Assembly: GCF_029870285.1 (NCBI RefSeq)
Contig: NZ_JACSYA010000011.1
Location: 62,001 to 126,000 of the forward strand
Length of the DNA: 64,000 nt
From: Delftia sp. PS-11
GTDB lineage: Bacteria > Pseudomonadota > Gammaproteobacteria > Burkholderiales > Burkholderiaceae_C
Reading direction: 5' to 3'
Under the pieces are notes generated by a model. It did not search any database. It saw nothing but the letters and a program-made list of their open reading frames with translations, and was not told where the DNA came from. The first letter of the stretch is position 1. The number at the start of each line of letters is the position of its first letter. Both the position numbers and the translations under genes were made by a program. Positions 8,606-17,121 of the stretch are shown here, in pieces.

Positions 8606-10393
8606 ATGACCCCAGCCGTATCACCGGCAGCACAAGGCAACAGCGGCTGCGGCAGCCTGGGCAAGATCATCATGGTGGCCGTGGCTGTGGTGGCGGCCGT
8701 CTATACGGCCGGTGCCCTGGCTCCCGCAGCCGCAAGCGCAGGCACTGGATTCGGCGCCACGATGACCACAGGCGCATCGGTGCTGGGCGGCGGTGCCAGC
8801 CTGTCAACAGGCAGCGCCTTTGCCATCGGCGCCGCCAGCGGCGCAGCAGGCTCCATCGCCAGCCAGGCGGCCGGCAATCTGCTGGGCATGCAGGACAGCT
8901 TCAGTTGGAAGGGCGTGGCGCTGTCGGCGCTCAGCGCAGGGGTGTCCGGCGGATTGACAACAAGCAGCTTGCTGGGCGGCTCCTCGCTGGACAAACTGCT
9001 GCTGCGCTCCGTTGCGGGCAATGCATTGACCCAGGGAGCAGGCATCGTCACCGGGCTGCAAAGCAGCTTCGATTGGCGCGGCGTGGCCAGCAGCGCAGCA
9101 GGAACGGTTGCGGGCCAGGCAGCAGGCAAGCTGCTGGGCGATGCCGTGGGAGCCAGCAGCGGGGACCCATGGGCCAAGGAAATGCTCACCCGTACAGGGG
9201 CGGGCCTGGCAGCGGGCACCGTGGCCTCGATAGCGCAAGGCGGGCGGATCAGCCTGCAACAGGTGGCTACCGATGCGTTTGGCAATGCGTTGGGGTGGTC
9301 CGTGGCGGAGGCATCCTTGCCACCAGCATCACAGCGCGCCTCTGCTGACAGCAAGCCCGATTGGCTTGCGGACATGAAGGCTTGGAGAAGCGTTCCAGGT
9401 GTCCAGCTCGCACAAAACATGACGGGCGCCATGATCACAAGCCAGGACGACTCAGCCAGCACGCTGGGGATCACTCTTCCTCAGACAGCCCCCGTGCTGC
9501 CGGAAATCGTCGTGCGAGCCACCAAGGAAGAAGGCTGGAGCAATCCGTTTGCAGATCCTGCGCTCTCGGCAGCGCAGTGGACGGTCTCCAACATCACAAG
9601 CATTGCAAGAGGTACAACGGTCGAGCAGTTGGCATCCCCCAACCTTGACGCCAATGCACAGTTGATCCGCACGACACAAGGCCCCAGCAATGGCAACATT
9701 TTGCAAAAGGTGTGGAACTCACCTGATGTTCAGGGTGCAGCACAGCGTAGCGGCGTAGGCGCCCTGGCGGCTGGCGCAGTCCAATCCTTGGGAGAGGCTT
9801 GGGCAGGGGCTACGGGCTACAACCCTGTCAGCAATCAGTACTACAGTCCTCTGGAGCAGCAGCAGGCGATGTGGGGGACTGTAGCGAGCATTGTGCCTCT
9901 GGGGGCAGGCGTTAAAATCCTGGGTGCGGAGAAGGCGGTATTTGGCAATGCCGGAAGTGCTGCTCCGGTGGCCGGCGCGGTTGACGCCGCAGGGGAGACG
10001 GTGACAGTCTTCCGTGTCCAAGGTGGAACGCCGCCTCTCGCAAGCCGTCAGCTCATCACCATCGACGCCAATGGCAATCCGGTGATAAGCAAGACGACGC
10101 TGAACGTCAGTGTCGGCGACCCGGTGCATGCCGAGTATTTCCTCAGCAAGCGGCCAGGGGCGGACATCACGTCGTTCGACGTTCCGAAGTGGATGGGCGA
10201 CTTCATCGAAGAGCAAGCCATCCCGCAGGTCGGCTACAGAACGAATCCGGCGAACCAAGGCGGCTTGGCTCCGAAATTGGTTGACCCGACGACCCCCGGT
10301 CGCTCGTATGAGCTGCCGGACGTCTGGGCAAAATGGCTTGAAGAGGTCGCAGTACCTGGGTCGGGCAGAGTTAAGAAAGGTGGTACTCCATGA
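8606..10393 (+). CDS. C-terminal part of a polymorphic-toxin-like protein with toxin domain
   Basis: The 595 residues resemble the C-terminal section of very large secreted RHS/LysM-type toxins. A hydrophobic helix (KIIMVAVAVVAAVYTAGA) is followed by Ala/Gly/Ser-rich pseudo-repeats (GLLGMQDSFSWKGVALSAL-like and VTGLQSSFDWRGVASSAA) up to about residue 230. A linker follows, then a distinct domain from about residue 465 (TVFRVQGGTPPLASRQLITI onward). That last domain has lower GC and is probably the exchangeable toxin. Its VFRVQGG start and later YFLSKRPGADITSF faintly recall ADP-ribosyltransferase-like toxins, which I cannot confirm. No delivery domains are present and the upstream DNA is IS debris, so the gene is likely 5'-truncated; the start is uncertain. 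It overlaps the next gene by four bases. Confidence 0.65.
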   Translation: MTPAVSPAAQGNSGCGSLGKIIMVAVAVVAAVYTAGALAPAAASAGTGFGATMTTGASVLGGGASLSTGSAFAIGAASGAAGSIASQAAGNLLGMQDSFSWKGVALSALSAGVSGGLTTSSLLGGSSLDKLLLRSVAGNALTQGAGIVTGLQSSFDWRGVASSAAGTVAGQAAGKLLGDAVGASSGDPWAKEMLTRTGAGLAAGTVASIAQGGRISLQQVATDAFGNALGWSVAEASLPPASQRASADSKPDWLADMKAWRSVPGVQLAQNMTGAMITSQDDSASTLGITLPQTAPVLPEIVVRATKEEGWSNPFADPALSAAQWTVSNITSIARGTTVEQLASPNLDANAQLIRTTQGPSNGNILQKVWNSPDVQGAAQRSGVGALAAGAVQSLGEAWAGATGYNPVSNQYYSPLEQQQAMWGTVASIVPLGAGVKILGAEKAVFGNAGSAAPVAGAVDAAGETVTVFRVQGGTPPLASRQLITIDANGNPVISKTTLNVSVGDPVHAEYFLSKRPGADITSFDVPKWMGDFIEEQAIPQVGYRTNPANQGGLAPKLVDPTTPGRSYELPDVWAKWLEEVAVPGSGRVKKGGTP

Positions 10394-10920
10394 GCACCAT
10401 GGACGTTGAAAACGTTGTGGTCGCTGTTCGCTACGAAGGGCGTATTCGTTGGTTCCGGTGCGACCGGGACTGGTGGGTCATGGACGTGAACAAGTGGCGT
10501 AACGAGTTCATCCAAAACGGCTATGACGTGCCGGAGTTCAATGACGCCTATCGCTTCGGGTTCAAGGTCGTGAACGAGAAGAACGCGGGTGAATTCCTGG
10601 CGTGCTTGAAGGACTACGAGGTTGCGCCGGACGCGCTCGCTATGGAGCTGGCCAAGCGGTATCAAACGGCCCGTTCCTGGTGGGACGTGGGCGACCTGTT
10701 CCCGGTGATGTTCGTTGACTTCGACAGGCGCGAAGTTGGCGCGTTCTACTCCCAGGGCGCCGCGATGGAGCGCTATGTCCCGGATGGGTGGACTGGCCAG
10801 TTCATCGACTTCGCGACGGAATACCCTGAAGAGGTGTTCCCCACGTCCAGCAAGTTCTGGGTGAAGGGGGGCGCTGACTTGCTCGCGCTGCTGAACAAGC
10901 GCGGCGCCGAGGGCGGCTGA
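10390..10920 (+). CDS. Putative cognate immunity protein
   Basis: A 176-residue soluble protein with no family I can name. It starts inside the toxin stop codon (ATGA overlap), the standard arrangement for a toxin and its immunity protein. The sequence is rich in aromatic and acidic residues (WFRCDRDWWVMDV, SWWDVGDLFPVMFVDFDRR), typical of immunity proteins that bind basic toxin surfaces. GC content is visibly lower than in the flanking core genes. Function is inferred from position, not from homology. Confidence 0.65.
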   Translation: MSTMDVENVVVAVRYEGRIRWFRCDRDWWVMDVNKWRNEFIQNGYDVPEFNDAYRFGFKVVNEKNAGEFLACLKDYEVAPDALAMELAKRYQTARSWWDVGDLFPVMFVDFDRREVGAFYSQGAAMERYVPDGWTGQFIDFATEYPEEVFPTSSKFWVKGGADLLALLNKRGAEGG

Positions 10921-10938
10921 CGCGCTGGCTTCGAGGCG

Positions 10939-11135
10939 GGCAGCCGAGTCCAGGCCGGCCATCGGCCGCCCGTGAGGGCTTGGCCTTGACGCGGTGGCGC
11001 GCCATCGACGCTCGCCGTGTGCGGTGCCTGCAGACGAAGTGGCTGGCAACGCTGACGGCAGAGGGCGACTCGCTCCCTTCTGAGAAGGGCGGGGGGATGG
11101 GTTGGAGCCGCTGCCGCAGGACAGCGGGCAGCAGA
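10939..11135 (+). repeat. Post-immunity repeat, copy A
   Basis: About 195 bp directly after the first immunity gene are repeated, with substitutions, after the second immunity gene (copy B at 13005-13200). Shared blocks include CAGCCGAGTCCA, GAGGGCTTGGCCTTGACGCGG, ACGCTGACGGCAGAG and GACTCGCTCCCTTC, and then GGGGATGGGTTG followed by GCCGCTGCCG. It contains no credible gene. It may be a recombination landmark or a REP-like intergenic element. Confidence 0.75.
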
Positions 11136-11667
11136 GGCAGGCGCCGATGCTGACCCGAAGGTGCGCCACGCCCCAGCGTGGCCGCCGCAGGGCCGGGGGA
11201 GCCGGTCAGGTCGAGGCGCGGTCCAAGCGCCGGTGCGGCCCCAGCCGCACGACTTGAGCCGGGACCGCAGCCGCAGGCGTGAGGTCCGCCGCTGCCGGCG
11301 CGCAGCGCAGGAAGCCACCCTGGATGGCGGCGAAGCGTCCAGCGCAGAGCCAGCGCAACGGCACGTTGCACAGGCGCCCGACAGCCGGGGTGGCTTCCTG
11401 CGCGACGCGCCGACGAAGGCGGTGTGGCGTGCAGGCAGCGGCGCTCCTGAGCCGCTGGGCGCGACAGCGAACAGAGGCGACGACGGGAGACGCTGGGCCT
11501 CCAAGCCCAGCGAGTGTGCGTGTGGCCCCTAGGCCACCGAAGAGCACACGGTCGCCCGCCCGGAGTTGGCGGGTGCTGGTGGCGTCTGCCACGAGCATCT
11601 GCCAGCTCCAGACGCCTCGGCAGAGGCGTCATCGCTACACGTCGCATCCGATGCGAGGTGTAGACCC
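11136..11667. other. Gene-free, hairpin-rich stretch
   Basis: More than 500 bp of very GC-rich DNA have no convincing gene; open frames here have no recognisable homology. The stretch holds a perfect 16-bp inverted repeat (GCGCAGGAAGCCACCC at 11305-11320 and its complement at 11388-11403, 67 bp apart). It also holds two tight hairpins near its right end (separate entry). Composition differs from both neighbouring toxin cassettes. Confidence 0.55.
11611..11663 (+). promoter_or_regulatory. Pair of hairpins just upstream of the gene fragment at 11668
   Basis: A perfect 8-bp stem with a 4-base loop (GACGCCTC-GGCA-GAGGCGTC, 11611-11630) is followed by a 14-bp stem with one mismatch and almost no loop (CTACACGTCGCATC paired with GATGCGAGGTGTAG, 11635-11663). 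The second ends four bases before the ATG. Such structures could be an operator, a replication or transfer site of the lost element, or a translational control hairpin; I cannot tell which. Confidence 0.5.
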
Positions 11668-12114
11668 ATGCGACTGTCCCCCGATGCCCTGGCCGGCCTG
11701 CTGCGGCCGCCGCCCCCCAAACCCAAACAGCCCACGTCGCGCGAGCGCGCGGCGGCCAACCGCCTGGCGGTGCTGCGCGCGGTCGCCGCGCACGGCCACC
11801 TGCGCTGCGCCGACCTGGCCGTCGCCTGCTGGCCCGGCGCACGCTACGGCCTGCAAATGGCCCAGCGCAGCGTGCGCGGCCTGGTCGAGGCCGGCGAGCT
11901 GCTGGCGCGGCGCAACGCGCACGGGGGCACGAGCTATGCGCGTCTCATCGAGGCCGGCATCGAAGCCCTGCACGTCGTGAACCCCTACGCCGACCAACTG
12001 AGCTTCGGCGACCACCAGACGCGCACGCGGCGCGACCACGCGAAGTACCTGGGCCTCATCCAGTCGATTGCGCTGCTGCACCAGCATCAGCGCGAGGTGA
12101 AGAGCGTCGAGCAT
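11668..12114 (+). pseudogene. Fused fragments of mobile-element genes (winged-helix-like plus primase-like)
   Basis: The first about 107 codons (MRLSPDALAGLL... to ...GIEALHV) look like a small winged-helix DNA-binding protein of an integrative element (RERAAANRLAVLRAVAAHG, then a wing). The frame then runs into NPYADQLSFGDHQTRTRRDH and KYLGLIQSIALLHQHQREVK, which from memory resembles the C-terminal part of phage or ICE helicase/primase-like proteins. At about 12105 the similarity stops and a recombinase fragment begins in another frame. I read it as a mosaic of remnants; the frame itself stays open to 12597 without meaning. Confidence 0.5.
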
Positions 12115-12565
12115 CGCGGCCATCCGAGGCCTGTTCAAGTGGCTCACGCGCTCGGGCGCCATCCCGGCCAACCCGGCGGCCGACCTGGACCTCCCGAAGC
12201 GCATGCGGCGCCTGCCGCGCGCCGTGCTCACGGCTGGCGAGATGGAGACGGTGCTCTCGCTGGCGGACACGACGACGCCGCTGGGCCTGCGCGACCGCGC
12301 GCTGATGGAGCTGCTGTACTCGTCGGGCCTGCGCCGCATGGAAGCCGCGAACCTGGAGCTGGGCGACATCGACCCGCAGCGCAAGGTCGTGCTCATCCGC
12401 GAGGGCAAGGGCCGCAAGGACCGCTTGCTGCCCGTGAGCGAGCGCGCCCTGTACTGGCTGCAGGAGTACCTGACCCGCGCCCGGCCGCAGCTCGCTTGGG
12501 ACTTGCGCGAGAAAGGCGTCTTCCTCGCGCACGACGGCACGCCGATAGGCATGTCGTGGGTGTCG
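12101..12565 (+). pseudogene. Tyrosine recombinase fragment (lacks both ends)
   Basis: The frame gives IRGLFKWLTRSGAIPANPAA, then LTAGEMETVL and SLADTTTPLGLRDRALMELL, then YSSGLRRMEAANLELGDID and REGKGRKDRLLPVSERAL. This is the middle of an XerC/D-type integrase with the first catalytic Arg (GLRRME) and the beta-hairpin Lys (GKGRKDR). The N-terminal core-binding domain is missing, and so are the HxxR, second His and Tyr nucleophile. It cannot be active. Its 3' end is joined in frame to an unrelated toxin-like tail. Confidence 0.75.
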
Positions 12566-12748
12566 GGCAGCGTGAACTACGCGCAGTATCAAAGTAGTTT
12601 GGCCGCTGGGTTGGAGCCTGCGCAGTCGGCTCTGAATACGTGGACAGGGAAGTTGGCCCAGAGCTATGGCTATGGTCAAGTCGAGAGCATCACGGGCAGT
12701 AACTCGAACGTGTATGTGCTCTTCCGAAAGCCCGGGAGTGGAAGATGA
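12203..12748 (+). CDS. Hybrid ORF: recombinase fragment fused to orphan toxin tail
   Basis: This 181-codon frame begins within the recombinase remnant (ATG at MRRLPRAVLT) and at about codon 120 changes into an unrelated tail of about 60 residues (from SVNYAQYQSSLAAGLEPAQS). Codon use becomes less GC-rich at the junction. The tail ends four bases into the next small gene (ATGA), exactly as the first toxin does. I interpret the tail as the C-terminal end of a displaced polymorphic toxin, kept with its immunity gene. Whether the hybrid is translated is unknown. Confidence 0.5.
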   Translation: MRRLPRAVLTAGEMETVLSLADTTTPLGLRDRALMELLYSSGLRRMEAANLELGDIDPQRKVVLIREGKGRKDRLLPVSERALYWLQEYLTRARPQLAWDLREKGVFLAHDGTPIGMSWVSGSVNYAQYQSSLAAGLEPAQSALNTWTGKLAQSYGYGQVESITGSNSNVYVLFRKPGSGR

Positions 12749-12996
12749 ACGTGCCCGCTGGGGACATTGAAAAGTGGCGTGCGCGCCTCGGCGCGGCAAC
12801 TCCGTCCGTGGTTCTGCGTGAAATGGCTGAAGCCTACGGCGCGAATAAGAGTGCCTTGGGGTTCATGGTCGCGGACCTGTACCTCGATGTTGGAACGCCA
12901 GTGGTGCAGGCCGTCTGGAAGTGGGACATTAACCGGACGGGGCGTGGCCTGTCGGACGCAGACTTGGACGAACTCTTGTCACAGCAGAAGCTGTGA
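12745..12996 (+). CDS. Putative orphan immunity protein (83 aa)
   Basis: An 83-residue helical, soluble protein I do not recognise by name. The ATG overlaps the stop of the upstream toxin tail by four bases. The motif content (KWRARLGAATPSVVLREMAE, VWKWDINRTGRGLSDADLDE) is that of small acidic-helix immunity proteins such as those protecting against nucleases, but that is only a resemblance. It is followed at once by repeat copy B, just as the first immunity gene is followed by copy A. Confidence 0.6.
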   Translation: MNVPAGDIEKWRARLGAATPSVVLREMAEAYGANKSALGFMVADLYLDVGTPVVQAVWKWDINRTGRGLSDADLDELLSQQKL

Positions 12997-13004
12997 CGAG
13001 GCAA

Positions 13005-13200
13005 GCAGCCGAGTCCAAGCCAGCCACCGGCCGCCAGCGAGGGCTTGGCCTTGACGCGGTTGCGTGCCCATCAACGCTCGACGTCAGCGGTGCTTGGCCG
13101 TTGATGGCCTGGCACCGCTGACGGCAGAGGTCGACTCGCTCCCTTCCCTGGGAAGGGCGAGGGGATGGGTTGAAGCCGCTGCCGAGATGGGTGGCAGCAG
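13005..13200 (+). repeat. Post-immunity repeat, copy B
   Basis: Second copy of the repeat seen after the first immunity gene. This copy also contains a perfect 11-bp inverted repeat (GTCAGCGGTGC at 13083-13093 with GCACCGCTGAC at 13112-13122), absent from copy A. It contains no gene. It lies 50 bp from the end of the penicillin acylase gene and so marks the right border of the island. Confidence 0.75.
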
Positions 13201-13249
13201 CCCGTGGTGGTGCATCGCACTGAATGAATGCACCCATGGCCCTGGTGCA

Positions 13250-15769
13250 TCACTGCGGCTTGAGCACCACGCGGTGGCGCCATTGCACGGGCGCCATTTG
13301 CAGCGGCCGGTAGCGGCCGGCAGCCCACTGCCCGGCCATGTCGGCATAGCGCTGCGACAGTGCCAGCCCGCTTTGGCCGCTCTGGTAGATGAACAGTGAG
13401 GCCTCGGGCTGGGACAGGTCGTAGATGGCGCGCAGCGATGCTGCGTGGCGGTTGGCGAATGGCGCGTGGGCGTCACTGGCCACGTACTGGCCGACATTGA
13501 CCGTATAGGCATCGCCGCCGGATGGCCGGCTGACATTGAAGATGCCGGCCAGCGCTGCCACGCTGCCAAACGGGCGATGGCTGCTGAGTGCCATATGCGC
13601 CTGCCCCCAGCGCCAGCGGCCCAGGTCCCGCCCGTGGGCCGACTGCAGCCGTGCCAGCGCACGGTCCAGCGCACGGCTGACCTGCGCGTTGCAGTCCAGA
13701 GGCGCACACCACCATGCGTCGCGCCGGGCGATGATGCCCTCGATGCCGGCGCGAAAATCACGCTTGCCGTAGGTGGCGCCAAAATTGGCAGCCCCAACGC
13801 GCGGCAGCACGATGGCGCGCGTCAGCTCATCCACCCAGGCCGCAAAGATCAGCGGAGCGGCCCGGTCGGCATGCATGCGGCCATCGAAGCCCTCCAGCGC
13901 GGCGCGGGCCTGGGGGGCCAGCGTGTGTGTGGGGGCAGACTCGTCGAGCGCGCGCAGCAGCAGCGGCAGCAATGCCCGGGCAGCCAGCGACTGCTGATCG
14001 TTCTGGATCTCGGCCATGCTGGCCACATCGTGCTGCGCACGGGCTTCGATCAATCCGGTAATGCGCTGGTGGCGGTAGGGCAGGCTCCAGTCCTGGGTCA
14101 GGAAGTGCGGGTAGCCGGGTGCCGTCACGCGCTGGTTGGCGGTGGCCACATAGCCGCGTGCCGCGCCATCGTCCTGAGGCGTCTGGTCATAGGGCAGCCA
14201 GCCCTGCCAGTCATAGCGGGCATCCCAGCCCGGCGCAGGCGCCACGCCGCGCAGATCGTTGTCCGGCGAACGCAACGGCACCTTGCCAGCCGCCTTGAAG
14301 CCGATATCGCCGTGGATATCGGCTGCGACAATGCTTTGCATGGGCGAGTGGTAGTCGGCAAAGGCGTCGAACAGCTGGCCTACGCTGTGCGCCTCGTTGG
14401 CGCGCAACCCGGCCAGCACCGTGCGGTTGTCGGCGTCCAGCGCCGCCCAGCGCAGCGCGACCGCATAGCGGCGCTTGTCCAGCACAGGCTCGTACTGCGG
14501 CTGCACATCGCTGATCACGGGGCCATGGCGGGTGCTGCGCAGCGTGATGTGCTCATCGGGGCGGCCCTTGACCTTGATGACCTCGCTGCGCTCGGCAAAG
14601 CGCTCCCATCCGCCTGGCGTACGGTACAGAGAAGGATCATTCGCATGGAGCTGCTCAAGATACAGGTCCTGCACATCGGGGTTGGTATTGGTGAAGCCCC
14701 ATGCGACCTCGCGCGTGCGTCCCAGCACCACGAAGGGCAGGCCCGGCAGGGTCGCGCCGACCACATCGATGGCACCCAGCGCCGAGCCGTCACGGGCCTC
14801 GCCGCCAGCCGACTTGAGCCGCATGTAGTACCAGATTGCCGGGGCGCTCAGCCCCAGGTGCGGGTCGTTGGCCAGCAAGGGTTTGCCGCTGACCGTGCGG
14901 CTGCCCGCCAGGACCCAGTTGTTGCTGCCCAGCCCGTCGTGGGTTCCAGCATCGCGCACCAGGGCCTGCGCCCAGAGCGCCGTGCCGGACGGCATGCGCT
15001 GCGCGGCCTGCGTACCGGCCATGGCTTCGGGGCGGTATACGCCCAGTCCACGGTACAGCGCGGCAAGGTCGGTGGCCGTGGCAGGAACTTCCCCTGGGTA
15101 CGGCGGCATCAGTTGCCACAGCTGTCCGGTTTCCAGCCGCGACAGCATGGCCAGCCGGGTGAACTCATTGCCCCAGTTGCCGCCCAGATCCAGCGCCATC
15201 ATCAGCGCCCAGCCCACGCTGTCCTCTGGCGCCCAGGCCGAGCCATCGCGGCCCGGCCGTATGCCCAGCAGCAGGAACTCGGGCGCCGCCGGGTAGTGGC
15301 GCGCGGCCTGCGCGGCATAGTAGGCGGCAATGCCCTCGCTGTAGGCCATGAGCGCTTCCTGCGCGGCGGCGGGCAGCGATGCATACTGGCGCCGGGCCGT
15401 GCCGCGGATATCCAGCGCGCGCATGAGCCGGTCCACATCCAGCGTGGCCGGGCCGAGCACCTCGGATAGCGTGCCATGCATCAGGCGCCGGTTGAATTCG
15501 AGCTGCCAGCCACGCTCCTGTGCGTGTACATGGCCCAGCGCGCGCCACAGGTCCTGGGGCGATCCCGCCTCGATGTGCGTGACATCGGCCGCATCGCGGC
15601 GCACCTGCACGGGCTGCTCCAGCCCGGCCAGTATCAGTTCGCCATCCAGCACGGGCTGCACACGCACGGCATAAACCGCCACCCCGGCGCCTGCCAGCAA
15701 GACGGCAGCGACCGTGCCCACCAGGGCCGCGTTAATCCATTGCAAGCGCAGGCTTCGCATGATGTTCAT
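13250..15769 (-). CDS. Penicillin acylase-family N-terminal-nucleophile hydrolase
   Basis: An 839-residue precursor of the penicillin/AHL acylase family. The N-terminus has a membrane or signal helix (AALVGTVAAVLLAGAGVAVYAV). The alpha-chain region follows, then the autoprocessing site GLGSNNWVLAG with the nucleophile Ser282, and the beta chain with the conserved NDPHL. Such enzymes cleave themselves into two chains in the periplasm and hydrolyse amides of acyl side chains, often N-acyl-homoserine lactones or antibiotics. The substrate cannot be told from sequence. It is monocistronic and reads toward the toxin island. Confidence 0.9.
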   Translation of the reverse strand: MNIMRSLRLQWINAALVGTVAAVLLAGAGVAVYAVRVQPVLDGELILAGLEQPVQVRRDAADVTHIEAGSPQDLWRALGHVHAQERGWQLEFNRRLMHGTLSEVLGPATLDVDRLMRALDIRGTARRQYASLPAAAQEALMAYSEGIAAYYAAQAARHYPAAPEFLLLGIRPGRDGSAWAPEDSVGWALMMALDLGGNWGNEFTRLAMLSRLETGQLWQLMPPYPGEVPATATDLAALYRGLGVYRPEAMAGTQAAQRMPSGTALWAQALVRDAGTHDGLGSNNWVLAGSRTVSGKPLLANDPHLGLSAPAIWYYMRLKSAGGEARDGSALGAIDVVGATLPGLPFVVLGRTREVAWGFTNTNPDVQDLYLEQLHANDPSLYRTPGGWERFAERSEVIKVKGRPDEHITLRSTRHGPVISDVQPQYEPVLDKRRYAVALRWAALDADNRTVLAGLRANEAHSVGQLFDAFADYHSPMQSIVAADIHGDIGFKAAGKVPLRSPDNDLRGVAPAPGWDARYDWQGWLPYDQTPQDDGAARGYVATANQRVTAPGYPHFLTQDWSLPYRHQRITGLIEARAQHDVASMAEIQNDQQSLAARALLPLLLRALDESAPTHTLAPQARAALEGFDGRMHADRAAPLIFAAWVDELTRAIVLPRVGAANFGATYGKRDFRAGIEGIIARRDAWWCAPLDCNAQVSRALDRALARLQSAHGRDLGRWRWGQAHMALSSHRPFGSVAALAGIFNVSRPSGGDAYTVNVGQYVASDAHAPFANRHAASLRAIYDLSQPEASLFIYQSGQSGLALSQRYADMAGQWAAGRYRPLQMAPVQWRHRVVLKPQ

Positions 15770-15945
15770 GGAACTCCCCCTCCCCTTTCAGTTTTTGTCA
15801 TATGGTTGCGTTGCAGTTTGTAGCATATGCGGTGTGCTTTCGCCGCAGGCACGGGAGCTGTTGCCTTCGCTGTCTCACCGCGCCAGCGACAATCGCCAGC
15901 GGTCCCAGGCGCATGCCCTGGAGCCATGAACAGGGAAACGAAGAA

Positions 15946-16326
15946 ATGTGGCCTTTCAGCCTCTTGAAAAAAATCAGCCAGGACCCTCCCGTGGGCCAGA
16001 CACGCGGCGACTATATCGGCTGCTACCTGCTGGGCACAGAGGCTCCGGGCCAGGCGGGGGTCAGCTATGTCTCCCTGGCCACCACACGCGAGCAGCTGCA
16101 GGCCGATGCGCGCACCTACCTGGAGGGGTTCATGCGTGACCACCCTCAGGCGGCCGACAGCGATCTTGCAGCCATCCAGGCCCTGCTGGACGATTTGCCG
16201 CAGCGCCTGGACGCGCATCTGGCCGGCGACATGCGCCAGCCGCTGGCAGAGCAAGGCGGCACCGTGCTGTTCTTGCGCACCGGCATGCGGGCACGCCGCA
16301 AGGAGCAGGGCCGCTACCTGGAGTGA
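15946..16326 (+). CDS. Hypothetical protein (126 aa)
   Basis: A small soluble protein without a family I can name. It starts at an ATG preceded by AGGGAAACGAAGA, with MWPFSLLKKISQDPP as its N-terminus; the longer open frame has no support. The sequence has a likely beta-strand section (GDYIGCYLLG, GVSYVSLATTREQ) and then an acidic helical part (YLEGFMRDHPQAADSDLAAI). It stands alone between two genes on the opposite strand. Confidence 0.6.
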   Translation: MWPFSLLKKISQDPPVGQTRGDYIGCYLLGTEAPGQAGVSYVSLATTREQLQADARTYLEGFMRDHPQAADSDLAAIQALLDDLPQRLDAHLAGDMRQPLAEQGGTVLFLRTGMRARRKEQGRYLE

Positions 16327-16359
16327 TACAGCCGGCGGGCCGCCAGAATGGATGGCCGT

Positions 16360-17103
16360 TTATTCGGCGGGCGGATGGTGGTGGACATCGCGCCAGCACA
16401 GCATGTCCGCCACGCGCGCGGCCTTGTCTTCGTCAAAGCCCAGGTGTTGCACGCGCTCGGGCGGATTGGCCCAGGTGCCGAACAGCAGGTCCCACAGCGG
16501 CAGGCCGTAGTTCTGCGCATGGTGGCCCCAGGCATGGTGTACGGTGTGCATTTCGGGCCGCTGAATCAGGAAGCCCAGCCAGCGCGGGGTGCGGATGTCG
16601 GCGTGCAGGAACAGGTCAAACCCGCCCGTCAGGCCGATGGCGATGGCCGCTGCCAGCGGACTGGCGCCCAGCACCCAGTAGCTGGACAGCGCGCTGAGCA
16701 GCACGGCGGCGGCCGTGTCCATGGGGTGGGCAAAGAAGGCAGTGAGGGCTTCGACCCGGCGCGCACTGTGGTGCAGCTGGTGAAACAGGCGCCACAGGGT
16801 ATCGAAGCGGTGGGTGGCGCGATGCCACCAGTAAAAGACGAAGCTGGTGAGCAAAAAGCTCAGGCCGCCCACGGCCCAGGCGGGCCAGCGCTGGCCCACA
16901 TCCAGCAGCGCATGGCGGCGGATGCTGTCGGACCACAGGTGGCCGAGCAGCAAGGTGGTGGCCAGGGTGGTCAGGCCCAGCAGGGTGGACAGGATCAGCC
17001 AGCGCCGGTCGCAGTGGTTGCGCGAGGCGGGCGCGATGACCTCGCGGGTGAACAGGCCCACGAACATCAGCGCCAGCAGCGGATAGGCCGCGAACTCCCA
17101 CAT
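16360..17103 (-). CDS. Sterol desaturase / fatty acid hydroxylase-family membrane protein
   Basis: A 247-residue integral membrane di-iron oxygenase. The three histidine clusters of the superfamily are present: HRATH near residue 96, HQLHHSARR near 110 and HTVHHAWGHHAQNYG near 185, between four or so membrane helices. These enzymes hydroxylate or desaturate lipids (sterols, carotenoids, fatty acids). The substrate is unknown here. The gene lies 18 bp downstream of the carboxypeptidase gene and is probably co-transcribed with it. Confidence 0.88.
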   Translation of the reverse strand: MWEFAAYPLLALMFVGLFTREVIAPASRNHCDRRWLILSTLLGLTTLATTLLLGHLWSDSIRRHALLDVGQRWPAWAVGGLSFLLTSFVFYWWHRATHRFDTLWRLFHQLHHSARRVEALTAFFAHPMDTAAAVLLSALSSYWVLGASPLAAAIAIGLTGGFDLFLHADIRTPRWLGFLIQRPEMHTVHHAWGHHAQNYGLPLWDLLFGTWANPPERVQHLGFDEDKAARVADMLCWRDVHHHPPAE

Positions 17104-17121
17104 GCCTGCCGCCCCCCCGGC

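Noticed and set aside
11161..11532. Open frame in the gene-free part of the island
   Set aside because: No ribosome-binding site, Arg/Ala-rich shadow composition, and it crosses a perfect 16-bp inverted repeat.
10939..13200. Integron attC sites or gene cassettes around the immunity genes
   Set aside because: No RYYYAAC/GTTRRRY core pair and no integron integrase; the recombinase remnant is of the XerC/D type and is only a fragment.
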